Shown here one piece after another: positions 1-10,164 of a DNA stretch of 60,993 bases. A model generated the notes under the pieces. That model saw only the letters and a list, made by a program, of their open reading frames with translations, made no database searches and had not been told where the DNA came from. The translations under genes and the position numbers were made by a program. Origin of the DNA: Scenedesmus sp. ARA3 (Eukaryota > Chlorophyta > Chlorophyceae > Sphaeropleales > Scenedesmaceae); NCBI GenBank assembly GCA_004335835.1, contig RWJK01001428.1:1-60993 (forward strand), written 5' to 3'. Numbering within the stretch: the first letter of the stretch is position 1; the number at the start of each line of letters is the position of its first letter.

Positions 1-1089
1 TGGCTGAGTACTCGCTGCACTGCCAGTGCGGTACTCGCGCTAGTACTCAAACCCCCGGTAACTGCTGCTGCTCCCTCCAAGCCTGCTGGTGCTGCTGCTG
101 CCTGGAGTGCTCTGCGGCACATGGCTGCACCTTGTGAACGCCTGTACATGCGTTAATTGAACTTATGTTTGCACATCAGCTGCTGAGGCCTTCTGCCAGG
201 CCCTGGCTGGCCTGAGGCTGGTGCTATCTCCTGCAAGGTCCTGCAGGGCAGGGGCATTACGAGCAGTCATCTTACAGCATGTGCCGTTGCATGTAAAGCC
301 AGCAGTCACAATGGTGATCGATAAGAAAGAAGCTATCAGTACGCTTGTATGTGTTTGGCGAATCGCCTCCACTTGGGGTGTAACTAGCTGTTTGCACCAC
401 CATAGGTAACTTTGAACTGCTATCTAGCCATACGCTGCATCGCTTCGTATTATCCTTCCTATTTAAACGTTGTATTGATATTGCCGCTGCTGTCGCAGCA
501 GAGATTAAGTGGCTGCTGCTGCCGCAGCAGCTCCTTTGTGTCACCGGCCAAATTGTGCGCTCGATGCAAGATCCGACAGCTGCAAAGCATTTCTGCTGCA
601 ATTCGATTGCCTATTCACGTCCTTGCTGACCCTGGCAGTGCTCCAAGCGTTAGCGCAAAAATGCGGGCCGGATTTATGCAGAACTGGCCATGGTCTCAAC
701 TTGCAAACACAGGGTTGAGTTCCATATATGCTGCTGCCGCCGTACTGAGTCGCATGCTTGCATCCAAACATCACCGCCAGCTTGAAGAGCTTGAGCCAGG
801 CACTTCAACACGCATGACATGACAAGATCCTATGCACGCCAGCAGATGCGTCTGCTGCTTAACACTGCAGCCGTGCGTGCGGCTGTCATACATGACAGCA
901 TGCGTGCAACAACAACAGCTGTTACACCCACGCGGCCAGCAGTGACAGCAGCAGCGCGGCGCCCCTCAGCCAACTGCTGCTGCGGCGCTGCAGCAACAAC
1001 GCCTCACACCCACACCGCCAGCATCGAAAGCCAACACGGCTCAATCAAACCATGCAGCAGCCGGTGCCCATCAGTGTGCTGCGCAGCTT
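1..1089. other. Region downstream of the ZIP gene, no gene recognised
   Basis: I see no supportable gene here. Open frames exist on both strands but match no family I know and lack splice-bounded conserved segments. TTACA motifs at 272-276 and 922-926 read TGTAA on the minus strand. They could be polyadenylation signals of the minus-strand ZIP transporter; that is inference only. Confidence 0.4.
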
Positions 1090-1742
1090 GTCATGCCCAC
1101 ACCGACAGCAGTGACATCAAGCCAAACCCTAACAACATTGTAGCCACCTTGGCCAGCCTGTGGCCATCCGGGTGCTCCAAATCTTTCGGGATGACCTCAT
1201 TGTAAAGCCACGTACAATAACGTGCCCGAAGCCAGTGCTGACATGGCCACACAACTGTGGCCCGCACTGCTGCTCAATGTCAGGCAACAGCCTGAGAACA
1301 GCGCAGCCGCCTTTTCTTGGTCATGTGGGTGCTGCTGCTCATGCCCACACAGCCAGCAGCGACATCAGCCCAAACCCTAACAATAATGCAGCCACCTTGG
1401 CCAGCCTGTGGCCATCCGGGTGCTCCAGCTCCTTCGGGATGACCTCATTCAAAGCCACATACAAGAAAGTGCCAGAGGCCAGTGCTGACATGGCTGCTCC
1501 CGCGCTGCCGTGGCCCACGGTGCTGCTCAACATGATGTGATCAAAGCAGCCAGCAGCGCAGCCAACCTTTGTGCCTGTCACTCAAGTGGCACACAGCTCA
1601 AGCCCAGACAGCCAAAAGAGGCATCAGCCCAAACCCTAGCAGCGGCGCAGCCACCTTGGCCAGCCTGTGGCCATCCGGGTGCTGCAACAACCCTGAACCT
1701 TTGACACTCGGGCAGACAGAATGCCATCCCTAATGATGTTCA
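1090..1742 (-). repeat. Three diverged extra copies of the ZIP terminal coding segment
   Basis: Downstream of the ZIP stop (1743) the end of the last exon recurs on the same strand at about 1090-1210, 1339-1530 and 1625-1690. Each copy resembles the true C-terminus (NEVIPKELEHPDGHRLAKVA, then LLGFGLMSLLAVWA and a stop). The 1339 copy still reads openly to its own TGA; the 1090 copy is frameshifted just before NEVIP. They lie beyond the first in-frame stop, so they should be untranslated unless alternative splicing skips the upstream stop. Confidence 0.8.
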
Positions 1743-2630
1743 TCAAGCCCACACGGCTAGCAGCGACATCAGCCCAAACCCCAACAATAATGCAGCCACC
1801 TTGGCCAGCCTGTGGCCATCCGGGTGCTCCAATTCTTTCGGGATGACCTCGTTCAAAGCTACATACAAGAAAGTGCCAGAGGCCAGTGCTGACATGGCTG
1901 CTCCCGCACTGCCGTGGCCCACTGTGCTCGTAGCGAAGCCGATTGCAATGCCGAGCGGCGTAGCAGCCGCAAACATCGCGACAACGGTCCAGAACTTGGT
2001 GGCGGACGCCTGCAGAGATTGCAAAATGACAAAACAAGGACAGCACAGGGACGTGTCAGCAGCAAACATCGCGACGGCGGTGCAATCGACTTCAGATGCC
2101 TCTGCCGGCAGGCAGAAGTGCAGCAGGATGCAGGTGGCAGACACATGACAGTGAGAGATGGGGCAGCGGGTGCTTGTCGCGAAGCCGATGGCGATGCCGA
2201 GCGGCGTTGCAGCCGCAAACATCGCAACTACAGTCCAAAACTTGGTCGCAGACGCCTGCAGGCAAAAACAGGCGGCGCAAGGAGAGTACGGCAAGGCCTG
2301 ATGAACTGTTGTTTGCAGTAAGCTGCTGGCTGGCGCTTGTAAGCTGCTGGCTGGCGCTTGTAAGATGTGCGCATACAGCCGTAGCACATGCCTGCAGGTG
2401 GCCGGCTGCCTCGGACGGCTGCGTCTTCAAACTTTGACTCTTCGGCCTTCTGTGTTCAGCACACGTACAGCAGCAGCGCATCATTCATGCAAACCCACCC
2501 ACCTTGGACTCCACGATGCTCGCCCCCAGCGCATACAGCAGCTGAAGCAGCACCAACAGAAGCAGCAGCAGTGCATTGACCAGCAGCACATCCCTCACCT
2601 TGGACTCCACGATGCTCCCCCCAGCGCGTG

Positions 2631-2677
<47 letters not shown>

Positions 2678-5002
2678 GCATTGATCAGCAGCACATCCCT
2701 CACCTTGGACTCCACAATGCTCGCGCCCAGCGCATAAGCTGCCAGCCCCTTGTGCGCTGCGATGGCCAGCATGATGTGCTGCGTGGACTGCAGCACACAA
2801 CAGGCAGCAGCGGCAGCAGCAGCAGAACAGAACAGGTAAACATGGGTTGACTGATGTCTTTGAAGCTTTTGACATTGCCAGCATGATGTGCTGCTACAGC
2901 ATCTCCTGTTCTCGTACTACCATACTTGCAGGCAGCACCACACCTCCATAGTAAGCTGCGCGCCCAGTGCCGCAGCCCGCTGCGCTGTGGATGCAAAAGC
3001 GCAGCACCTGACTCTACATGCAGCAAATATCCAAACCAAGCATAGCCAAAGCGCACCTCCATGGTCAGCTGCACCCCAAGCGCCACCCCTTCAAGCACGC
3101 TGTGAATGCACAGCGCACACCAACACCCTTTCAGTTGCCTCAGTCCAACAGCGGGCAGTCAATGCAGACCCTCACCTCCATGGTCAGCTGTGCCCCAGCG
3201 CAACGCCTTCAAGCACGCTATGGATGCAAATGATACACAACAATAACAACACCCGCACAAGAGCATGCTCACTTGCTGCAAGCGAAAACACTGCCACAGC
3301 ACCTCACCTCCATGGTCAGCTGCGCTCCAAGAGCAACGCCTTCAAGCACGCTGTGGATGCACAGCGCACACGCCAGCAGCACCGTGGTGGCAAACGACAG
3401 CGGCTGCTGCGATAGGAAGACCTGGTGGCAGCAGCAGCAGCAGCAGCAGCGTCATGTGGAGGTCATGCCAGTCGCAAGCTGTGGTCAGAGCCGAAGCTTG
3501 ACAAGCAGGCATGAGCCACGCGACACAGAGCCAGGGCACCCTGAACAAACTTCGTTCACACACCAAGCAGCTTCAGACGCATTGCATGCAGCCGCATACC
3601 AAAAGATATGCACCTGGAAGTGTGCATGGTTGTGGCCGCCGCCGCCGGCCAAGCCGTCCGAGCGCGGGCGTGTTATCTCATCTCATCTCATCTCCAGCTC
3701 CAAATGCTCGGCAGCGCGTGCCACTACACAGCTGGACACACCAGAAACAAGCACACTTTTCGAAATGCACGCAGCCACACATTCGTGCACCTTGTAGGTA
3801 TACGAGCACAAGCAAACAAAATCGTTCGACATACGCACCTGGAAGTGTGCATGGTTGTGGCCGCCGCCGCCGGCCAAGCCGTCCGAGCGCGAGCGTGTTG
3901 CCCCTTTCAAACTGCATGCCACCCCAAACACATGCCCTGGTAACCTTTTGAACACACATACACACCAACAGTAAAAGGCACAGCCCAACACGCGCACCTG
4001 GAAGTATGCATGGTTGTGGCCGCTGCCGCCAGCCAAGCCGTCCGAGCGCGAGCGTGTTATCTCCAACTCCAAATGCTCCGCAGCACGTCACACCACACGG
4101 AACTAGACGCCAGAAACAAGCCTTTAATTATGCACGCAGCCACACATTCGTGCACCTTGTAGTACCCACACAAGCAAACAAAATCGTGCAACATACGCAC
4201 ATGGAAGTGTGCATGGTTGTGGCCGCCGCTGCCGGCCAGGCCATCCGAGCGAGAGCGTGTTATCTCCAACTCCAAATGCTCCGCAGCACGTCACACAAAA
4301 CAACTAGACACACCAGAAACAAGCTTTCAAAATGCACGCAGCCACAAAATCATGCACCTTGTAAGTTTACGAACACAAGCAAACAAAATCGTTCAACATA
4401 CGCACCTGGAAGTGTGCATGGTTGTGGCCGCCGCCGCCGGCCAGGCCGTCAGAGCGCGAGCGTGTTATCTCCAGCTCCAAATGCTCCGCAGCACGAGCTA
4501 CTGTCGACGCCTCTGTCATGGCATCACTTCTGAGGCGATGCAGCCCACCGCTGCAACCGCCAGCAGCAGCAGCAGCACTCGGGCTGGCGCCGGCAACGCA
4601 GCAGCAGCAAGCGCTCGCAGGTCTGTTGCTATTAGTGTCGCAGCTGCAGCAGCGGCAGCCTGCAGCAGCCAGTCCTGAGCTACTGCTGCCCAGCCACGCA
4701 GGCGGCGTGTGCTGCTGCTGCTGCTGCTGCTGCTGTTCACCAGGGTGCCACTGCTGCTGCTGCTGCTGTTGGCTGCCACCATTGCAGTGCTGCTGCTGCT
4801 GCTGCTGTAGCAGCAGCTCGGCTGCCTTGGGCGATGTAGCAGGCAGCAGCTGTGAGCAGGGCAGCCTAGGCGCTGCTGCATGTAGGGGCTGTTCACCACC
4901 TGCTGCAGCAGAGTCAGCGTGCTGCAACCCCAGCAACTGCTGCTGCTGCTGCTGCTCAGGCTGGCCGTCCAATGTGTACTGGCCAAACCTCAGCAGATCC
5001 TC

Positions 5003-5033
<31 letters not shown>

Positions 5034-6856
5034 AGAGGATCTGGCGTGGATGGATGCGAGATAGGAGCATCATCATTTAGCAGCCAGCTGACGCCTGCCC
5101 CACCACCAGACACTGTTGCTGCAGCTGCTGCTGCTGCTCCTGCTCGCGATGTTGCTGCTGAGCGGGAGAAAGTGCTGCCGGCTGTGATAGCCCGAGGCGA
5201 GCTAGATGCCAGCACACACAACGCCAGGTCATCGCCTGCTGCTGCTGCTGCAGGACCATCAGCCACAGCAGGAGCACCAGCTGCTGCATTGCTGCCAGGT
5301 AAGCTCACATGCAGCTGCGAGCGGCCAGCCGCTGCTGCTGCTGGTGTGCTGCTGGGGGCCCTGCCACCACTAAGAGGCCTGACAGACGACCCTAGGTTTT
5401 GCGGCTGCAAAACCCTGCCTGCTGAACCCTGCGTTAAAAACCCTGGCCCAAACCCTGGAACCGCTGCTGCTGTGAGCTCTATGGCATCATCTGCAGGATC
5501 AGCTTTATCCAGCCGCATGTACGTGTGCTGCTGCTGCTGCCCTGATCTGAACCCTAAGCCCCGGCCGTGCGCTGAATGATCAGGGTTTTGCCCTGCTGCT
5601 GAACCCTGCGGCGGCTCTGCCGTCAAACCCTGGACCATCTGATCAGCCAGCAGGGTAATCAGGTAGCCCACTGCTGCCAGGAAAGTGGCAATGGGGAATC
5701 TGCCTATGAAAGCCAGCTGCCGTAGTGAGTCCGCCAGCAGGTGACAGAAACCTGCAGACAGCATCACTACGGGAAACAAAGAAGAGCAACACAGGAAGGC
5801 ACCAGGCAGCAGCAGCAGCAGTCAGCACTTGCGGGTGAAAATCCATGTGCACTGCGGCGGGATAAACAGCCGTCAAGCACTAGCACTGTACATCACTGGA
5901 AAGCAACAGACAATGTACATGCCGACTCTGACAGAACCATTGCTAAGTAACAGCCTCACCTCCCCTGCTGAGCATGTTGCCCAGGTGGAATGCTACGCTG
6001 AATCCAGTGCCGGGTTTCGATTTATCTAACCCCCCAAAAAGGAGGAGCTGAAACAATCAAAAGGAGCTGAAAAAAGGAGCTGAAACAATCAAAAGGCCGC
6101 CTCACCTCCGCCACTGAGCATGTTGCCCAAATGGAACGCGAGGCTGGTTGCTGTGCCTGCCTGCTGGCCGCCCCTCGCTGACAGGTAGCGCGGCAGGTAG
6201 GCGCCTGGCATAGGCAAGAAGAAGTGACGCAGCAGTGACAGCAGCAAGTGTCCGAAAGAAAGTTAGTAACAGTGCTGACAGCAGCAGGTGAGAAGTGCGC
6301 GCCTGGCAGTGCAAGCCTGCAGGAGCCAGAGGCACCAGGCTCAAGGTGTAGAGAACCTACAACAGCATCAACAGCAGCATACAGGGTTCGCGGCAGTTGC
6401 TGAGGGGACCAGCTGCGGTATGACTGCTCTAGTTCGACAGTCAAGCATGCATGTACGGTGCAAAATGACGCAAAAAGCCAGGCACGCTTGCAGGAAGAAG
6501 TGAAGAGCTGCTGCATTCCGTGGCTGCTGCTTGCAGGATGCTCAGCGCAGCAATGGCTTGGTTCAGCAGCAAGTAATTTATTGCCTGCAGACGTCTGCAT
6601 ATGCAAACCGTCCAGCTTGCTGCACTGTGCCCTTTTCTCGCCAAAGCGTTGATATGTTGCTGTGAAGCTAGAAAGCTGAATCAACCATTCCAAGCCGCGC
6701 TGTTGCTGGGTTGCAGCTTAAAACATAGTAAGATAACTAAAAGCTAACCAAGAGCTTGTAAGGTAGCTCACCCAGCAGTGCTGTCAGCAGCAGCAGGGCC
6801 GCTGAGAACACATCAAACAGCAGCCTGCTGTGGCTGTCTGCAATCTGCCCAGCCAT
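1743..6856 (-). CDS. ZIP family (SLC39-like) divalent metal transporter
   Basis: Predicted to import zinc or iron-like divalent metals across a membrane. My exon model is 6856-6772, 6204-6106, 5751-4406, 3406-3308, 2787-2704 and 2009-1743; phases close to give about 659 aa. Exon 1 begins MAGQIADSHSR and holds TM1. Exons 2-3 give LGNMLSGG followed by GFCHLLADSLRQL (TM2) and TM3 (ATFLAAVGYLITLLAD). A roughly 370-residue Gln/Ala-rich cytoplasmic loop follows, ending in the His-rich GGHNHAHFQ. Exon 4 carries the hallmark TM4 motif HSVLEGVALGAQ, exon 5 TM5 (HIMLAIAAHKGLAAYALGAS), and exon 6 TM6-8 (FWTVVAMFAAATPLGIAIG, ASGTFLYVALNEVIPKELEH, LLGFGLMSLLAVWA). The loop is far longer than usual for ZIPs. 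Partial copies of exons 2-6 fill the introns. The family call is firm; metal and membrane are not determined. Confidence 0.88.
2036..2270 (-). repeat. Acceptor-side partial copies of ZIP exon 6
   Basis: Two 3'-truncated copies of the start of exon 6 lie just upstream of it in transcription direction. The copy at about 2173-2270 keeps the acceptor CTGCAG and encodes ASATKFWTVVAMFAAATPLG; the copy at 2036-2090 is a fragment. Neither runs into a usable donor, so they look like decoy acceptors. Confidence 0.75.
2493..2703 (-). repeat. Donor-side partial copies of ZIP exon 5, plus a (CAG)15 tract
   Basis: Two copies of the exon 5 tail (YALGASIVESKV plus a GTGAGG-like donor) follow the true exon end at 2704. 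A CAG run at about 2632-2676 (CTG on the sense strand) separates them. Confidence 0.75.
2942..3240 (-). repeat. Three donor-side partial copies of ZIP exon 4
   Basis: Copies of the HSVLEGVALGVQLTME tail with a donor occur near 2942, 3054 and 3172, beyond the true exon end at 3308. Spacing is about 115-135 bp. The copies differ by several substitutions, so they are not recent identical duplicates. Confidence 0.8.
3600..4290 (-). repeat. Four donor-side copies of the ZIP exon 3 His-loop tail
   Basis: The segment encoding LELEITRSRSDGLAGG, GHNHAHFQ and the GTGCGT donor is repeated near 3604, 3836, 3996 and 4197, beyond the true exon end at 4406. The copies vary in the metal-loop residues (for example HAYFQ and HAHFH). 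Confidence 0.82.
5958..5999 (-). repeat. Donor-side copy of ZIP exon 2
   Basis: A short copy of the exon 2 end, encoding LGNMLS and followed by a GTGAGG donor, lies in intron 2 about 110 bp past the true donor at 6106. Confidence 0.65.
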
Positions 6857-7532
6857 GGCTGTCCTGCTGATGTAAGGTTCAAAGCGGCTCCTTACGTTCT
6901 TGTGACCTGCAGACAGTCGGCAAGAGAGCGAAGATTTGCTGCTGGTGGCAAAACAGCTGTGGGAGGGTACACTGACAGGGAGTTGCAACAGCAGAACAAC
7001 AGACAGCGGCCAATCCTGCAGGCGCGACAGCGTTCAGACTTACTGTGTCGAACTACCAGCTACAAAATCCATCGGTTGGCCTTCAACCCAGTCAGACAAG
7101 CTGCTCAGGGCAAACAACGGTGCACCAACCAGCTGCTGCCGGGTGCAACCGTGACCACCACGTCTAGTCAAAGCTGCCTCGAAAAGTTACTGATCAGAGG
7201 TATGAACACCCCATACCAGCCAGAATCCGCCCTGCACAGCTGCAGGTACACGAGTGAAAGGTACACACAAGGACTTCTATACTCGCTGACCGTGTAAATG
7301 CAAAACAAAGTATCCAATCAGTGATTGCCTTATCGAAGCTTCACGGCAGGCAAATTAAGGGGCACGAACAGTAACAAGGGTGTTCCTGCACCACACTTGC
7401 CAGTTTGCACCCGCACGGCCCGAGAATCGCGAAAAAGCTTTTGGTTTCCACCGATCGATAGGTTGCTGAAGTGGCTCCTGGTTGCTCTGTCGACTGTCTA
7501 GCACCACCACAAAAAAGACAGCAGCAGACATC

Positions 7533-9426
7533 ATGTTCGCCACCAGCATGCGCGCCAGCGCCTTCACAGGTGCATCCGTCAGCAGCTGCAGGCCAGTTTG
7601 CGCTCCTCGCAGCTGCCTGGTGATTGAGGCAGCACACAAGAAGGGTGCCGGCTCTACAAAGAACGGCAGGGACTCCGAATCAAAGCGCCGTGGCGTGAAG
7701 GTGTTTGGTGGCCAGCCAGTGAAGGCCGGTGGCATTATCTTCAGGCAGACCGGTTCCACCGTGAGTGGGGCCAATGTAGCTGTAGCCATGTGGCTGGGCC
7801 TGGGCCAGCCTGCTGCTGCCACTACTGCTGGGCCCTGGCTGCTGCAGCAGCCAGCTTGCCACATATGTGCCTGGAGGCGTCCGCAGTGCATTGATTATCA
7901 TTGACGGAGTAGCTATGAAAACTTGCATGGCAGCTGGCAGCCAATGGCAGCATGGTTTTGGGCATGCAGCAGCAGGACATGCAGCAGGGCACAGTGAAGC
8001 GTGTGTGACTTGCATGCAGTGTGCATACGAAGTCATACCTTCAGTCAATACAAGCCACTAGTTGGGGAACCCGTCATAACGTCCCTTGTTAGCACCTGCA
8101 GTGATGAGCTGATGGGCAGCACGCAGCACCCAAATTATGCACACAAGCAGCAGGTCGGCAGCATGCCAGTTCAGGCTAATGCCCAGGTCGCCGGCGCACG
8201 CGCTGCCTGCTTACTGTACTTGTTTCCTGCAAGGTACGAGGTGCACATCTGATTCACTCTTGTTGTTTGCGCAGTGGCACGCGGGCGAGAACGTGGGCTG
8301 CGGCAAGGACTACACCACCTCTCACTCTCATTTATTCCCTGCAAATGCTCTGCCTTTCCTGCAAACTTTCCTGCAGTGGCACGCGGGCGAGAATGTGGGC
8401 TGCGGCAAGGACTACACCATCTTCTCAAAGGTGGACGGCATCGTCATCTACTCCAAGAAGAAGGACCAGCCCAAGGTGCGGCACGAGGGGAGCGGCGGTG
8501 TTCAGGCAACAGCAACAGCTGCGGCAGGCGTGAAGAGTGCTGGTTCAGCAGCAGCAGCAATGCAGCAGCAGCAGCACAGTGGCAGACTAGTACAGGTTTA
8601 GACCAGCAGCAGCAGCAGCAGCGGCGGATTGCAGTGGCAGGAGCAGCAGCAGCAGCAGCAGCAGCGCAGTGCAGTAGCAAGTGCTGGGGCAGCCATCCAG
8701 CGGCAACAGCAACAGCCCCGGCAGCTCGTGGGACGCCTTTCGACGTCAGGCAGTTGATATGCAGCAGTGATAGATATTCCTAAAGGTGAATGCTGATGAT
8801 GCGTAGTGCAGTCAGCTGCTTGGACAGCGCGCCACAACTTGCAGACAAACAAAGCATTGGGTGCTGCGGCTCTTCAACAGCCTGGCTGCTGCACACTCAG
8901 CAGATGCTAGATGCCAAGGTGTAGCGTCTGCTAAACCACTTGCTTAAGTTTGTTCTACTGCGGCACCCGCTTGCTGCATCACAGATCAGCGTGTTCCCCT
9001 TCGAGCACGAGAAGGCGCGCGCAGCCGTGTCTGCCACGCACACCACTGCCCCCAAGGACGGTGTGCCCAACTGTGCCGAACTGCCTAGCTGTGTTGCTGC
9101 ATGTACCTGCAGGTCCCAACTTTGCCCTTTCTCACACACAAAGGAGCGCGTTCCTTGTGCCGCGGTGACAGCGTGTGCCCAACTGCCTGCCTATGTTCTG
9201 GCCTTCTAATGCACCCTTTCTTTCTTTGCTGCATTGACAGATCAGCGTGTTCCCATTTGAGCACGAGAAGGCGCGTGCAGCTGTGTCTGCCACACACACC
9301 ACTGCCCCCAAGGATGGTGTGCCCAGCCGTGCTGAACGCCACAAGGCCAAGTACACACCACGCGCACAGCAGCGGGCGCAGCAGGCAGCAGCCATCGCAG
9401 CCGTCGCAGCCAAGGTCACCCCCTGA
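7533..9426 (+). CDS. PRPL27: Plastid 50S ribosomal protein L27 (bL27c), nuclear-encoded
   Basis: Component of the plastid large ribosomal subunit near the peptidyl-transferase centre. The exon model 7533-7760, 8377-8475 and 9241-9426 is in phase throughout and encodes 170 aa. The first 32 or so residues ([20 protein letters not shown]...) are rich in Ala, Ser and Arg, as expected of a chloroplast transit peptide. The mature protein opens with the bL27 signature [20 protein letters not shown], followed by [22 protein letters not shown], then [22 protein letters not shown] basic C-terminal extension ([13 protein letters not shown]...) resembles other plastid L27s. A truncated copy of exon 2 (8275-8320) and a partial copy of exon 3 (8985-9085) precede the true exons. 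TGTAA at 9787 may be the poly(A) signal. The family assignment is unambiguous. Confidence 0.95.
8275..8320 (+). repeat. Acceptor-side copy of L27 exon 2
   Basis: The first 45 or so bases of exon 2 ([14 protein letters not shown]) with a GCAG acceptor are duplicated about 100 bp upstream of the true exon. The copy breaks off mid-exon and has no donor. Confidence 0.85.
8985..9085 (+). repeat. Acceptor-side copy of L27 exon 3
   Basis: The first 80 or so bases of exon 3 ([20 protein letters not shown]...) with a CACAG acceptor are repeated about 255 bp upstream. The copy diverges after the codons for DGVP. The flanking intron sequence (CCCAACTG...TTTG, then the acceptor) also recurs. Confidence 0.85.
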
Positions 9427-10164
9427 AGCAGTGTGCAGTGTGCACGCTCAGGAGTGCAGTGCAGGGGTGGCAATGTGTAGTTGTGGGTGGGTGTGGTGTG
9501 TTTAGTGTGACGCTGGCGGAGCAAAACAGCCCGTGTCCTGCAGCAGCAGCAGCAGCAGCTAGGAGGCAGCTGCCTGGCTTTGGCTCATACATGCTGCTTG
9601 CTGCTGTTGTGCCGCTGCGCCCTGCTGCAGCAGCTGAGTGACGTGCTTGTCGCTTGGCTCAGTGCAGTTTTGTTTGCAGCAGCAGGGTGTGCAGTGTCAC
9701 TGTGGTGTTTGTTGACTCGGCCAATGTTCTGAGATTGTCGGGCAGGGACTGGGAGTGGGTTTGACGAGGCAGGGGTCGGGTTAACATGTAACGAATTATC
9801 AACGTATGCCAGGAAGCCTTGCTGTCTGGAAGAACTGAGCAGCTGTAGCATTCCTGTTCATCAGCAGCATCAGCAGGGGCAGCCTGTCTCAGACTGGAGT
9901 CCCGTGACTGGCAGCAAGGGCAGGGTCAGCAATCAGCATCGTCAAGAGTTTGTTTCAAAGCACACGCGCTTAACAAGCTCTTCTCGAGACAAAGGCCGTG
10001 AACATCTGCAACACGCAGTTGAACGAGCTTTCCCCGCTGTTTCTGTTACAGGGTTGTGCTTGGTCAGTGATGCCCTGCGGGATACGTAGCATTCGACACC
10101 AGGCACACCACCATTGATTGTTGTACGTCATACAAAAACATAAATTAGAAAAGCGACACACATC
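9427..10164. other. L27 3' region and upstream region of the lipocalin-cyclophilin gene
   Basis: Contains a short CAG run near 9541-9557 and TGTAA at 9787. An AT-richer stretch (about 10128-10155) lies just before the next ATG. I see no gene. Confidence 0.4.

Noticed and set aside
1339..1581. Separate small ZIP-like gene
   Set aside because: It holds only the last transmembrane segments and matches the end of the adjacent ZIP gene as one of several decayed copies.
4422..5579. Long plus-strand frame rich in Cys, Leu and Ala (and similar poly-Cys/Leu/Ser frames elsewhere)
   Set aside because: It is the antisense of the CAG-rich ZIP exon 3. CTG repeats translate as Leu, Cys or Ala in every frame and give spurious long open frames.
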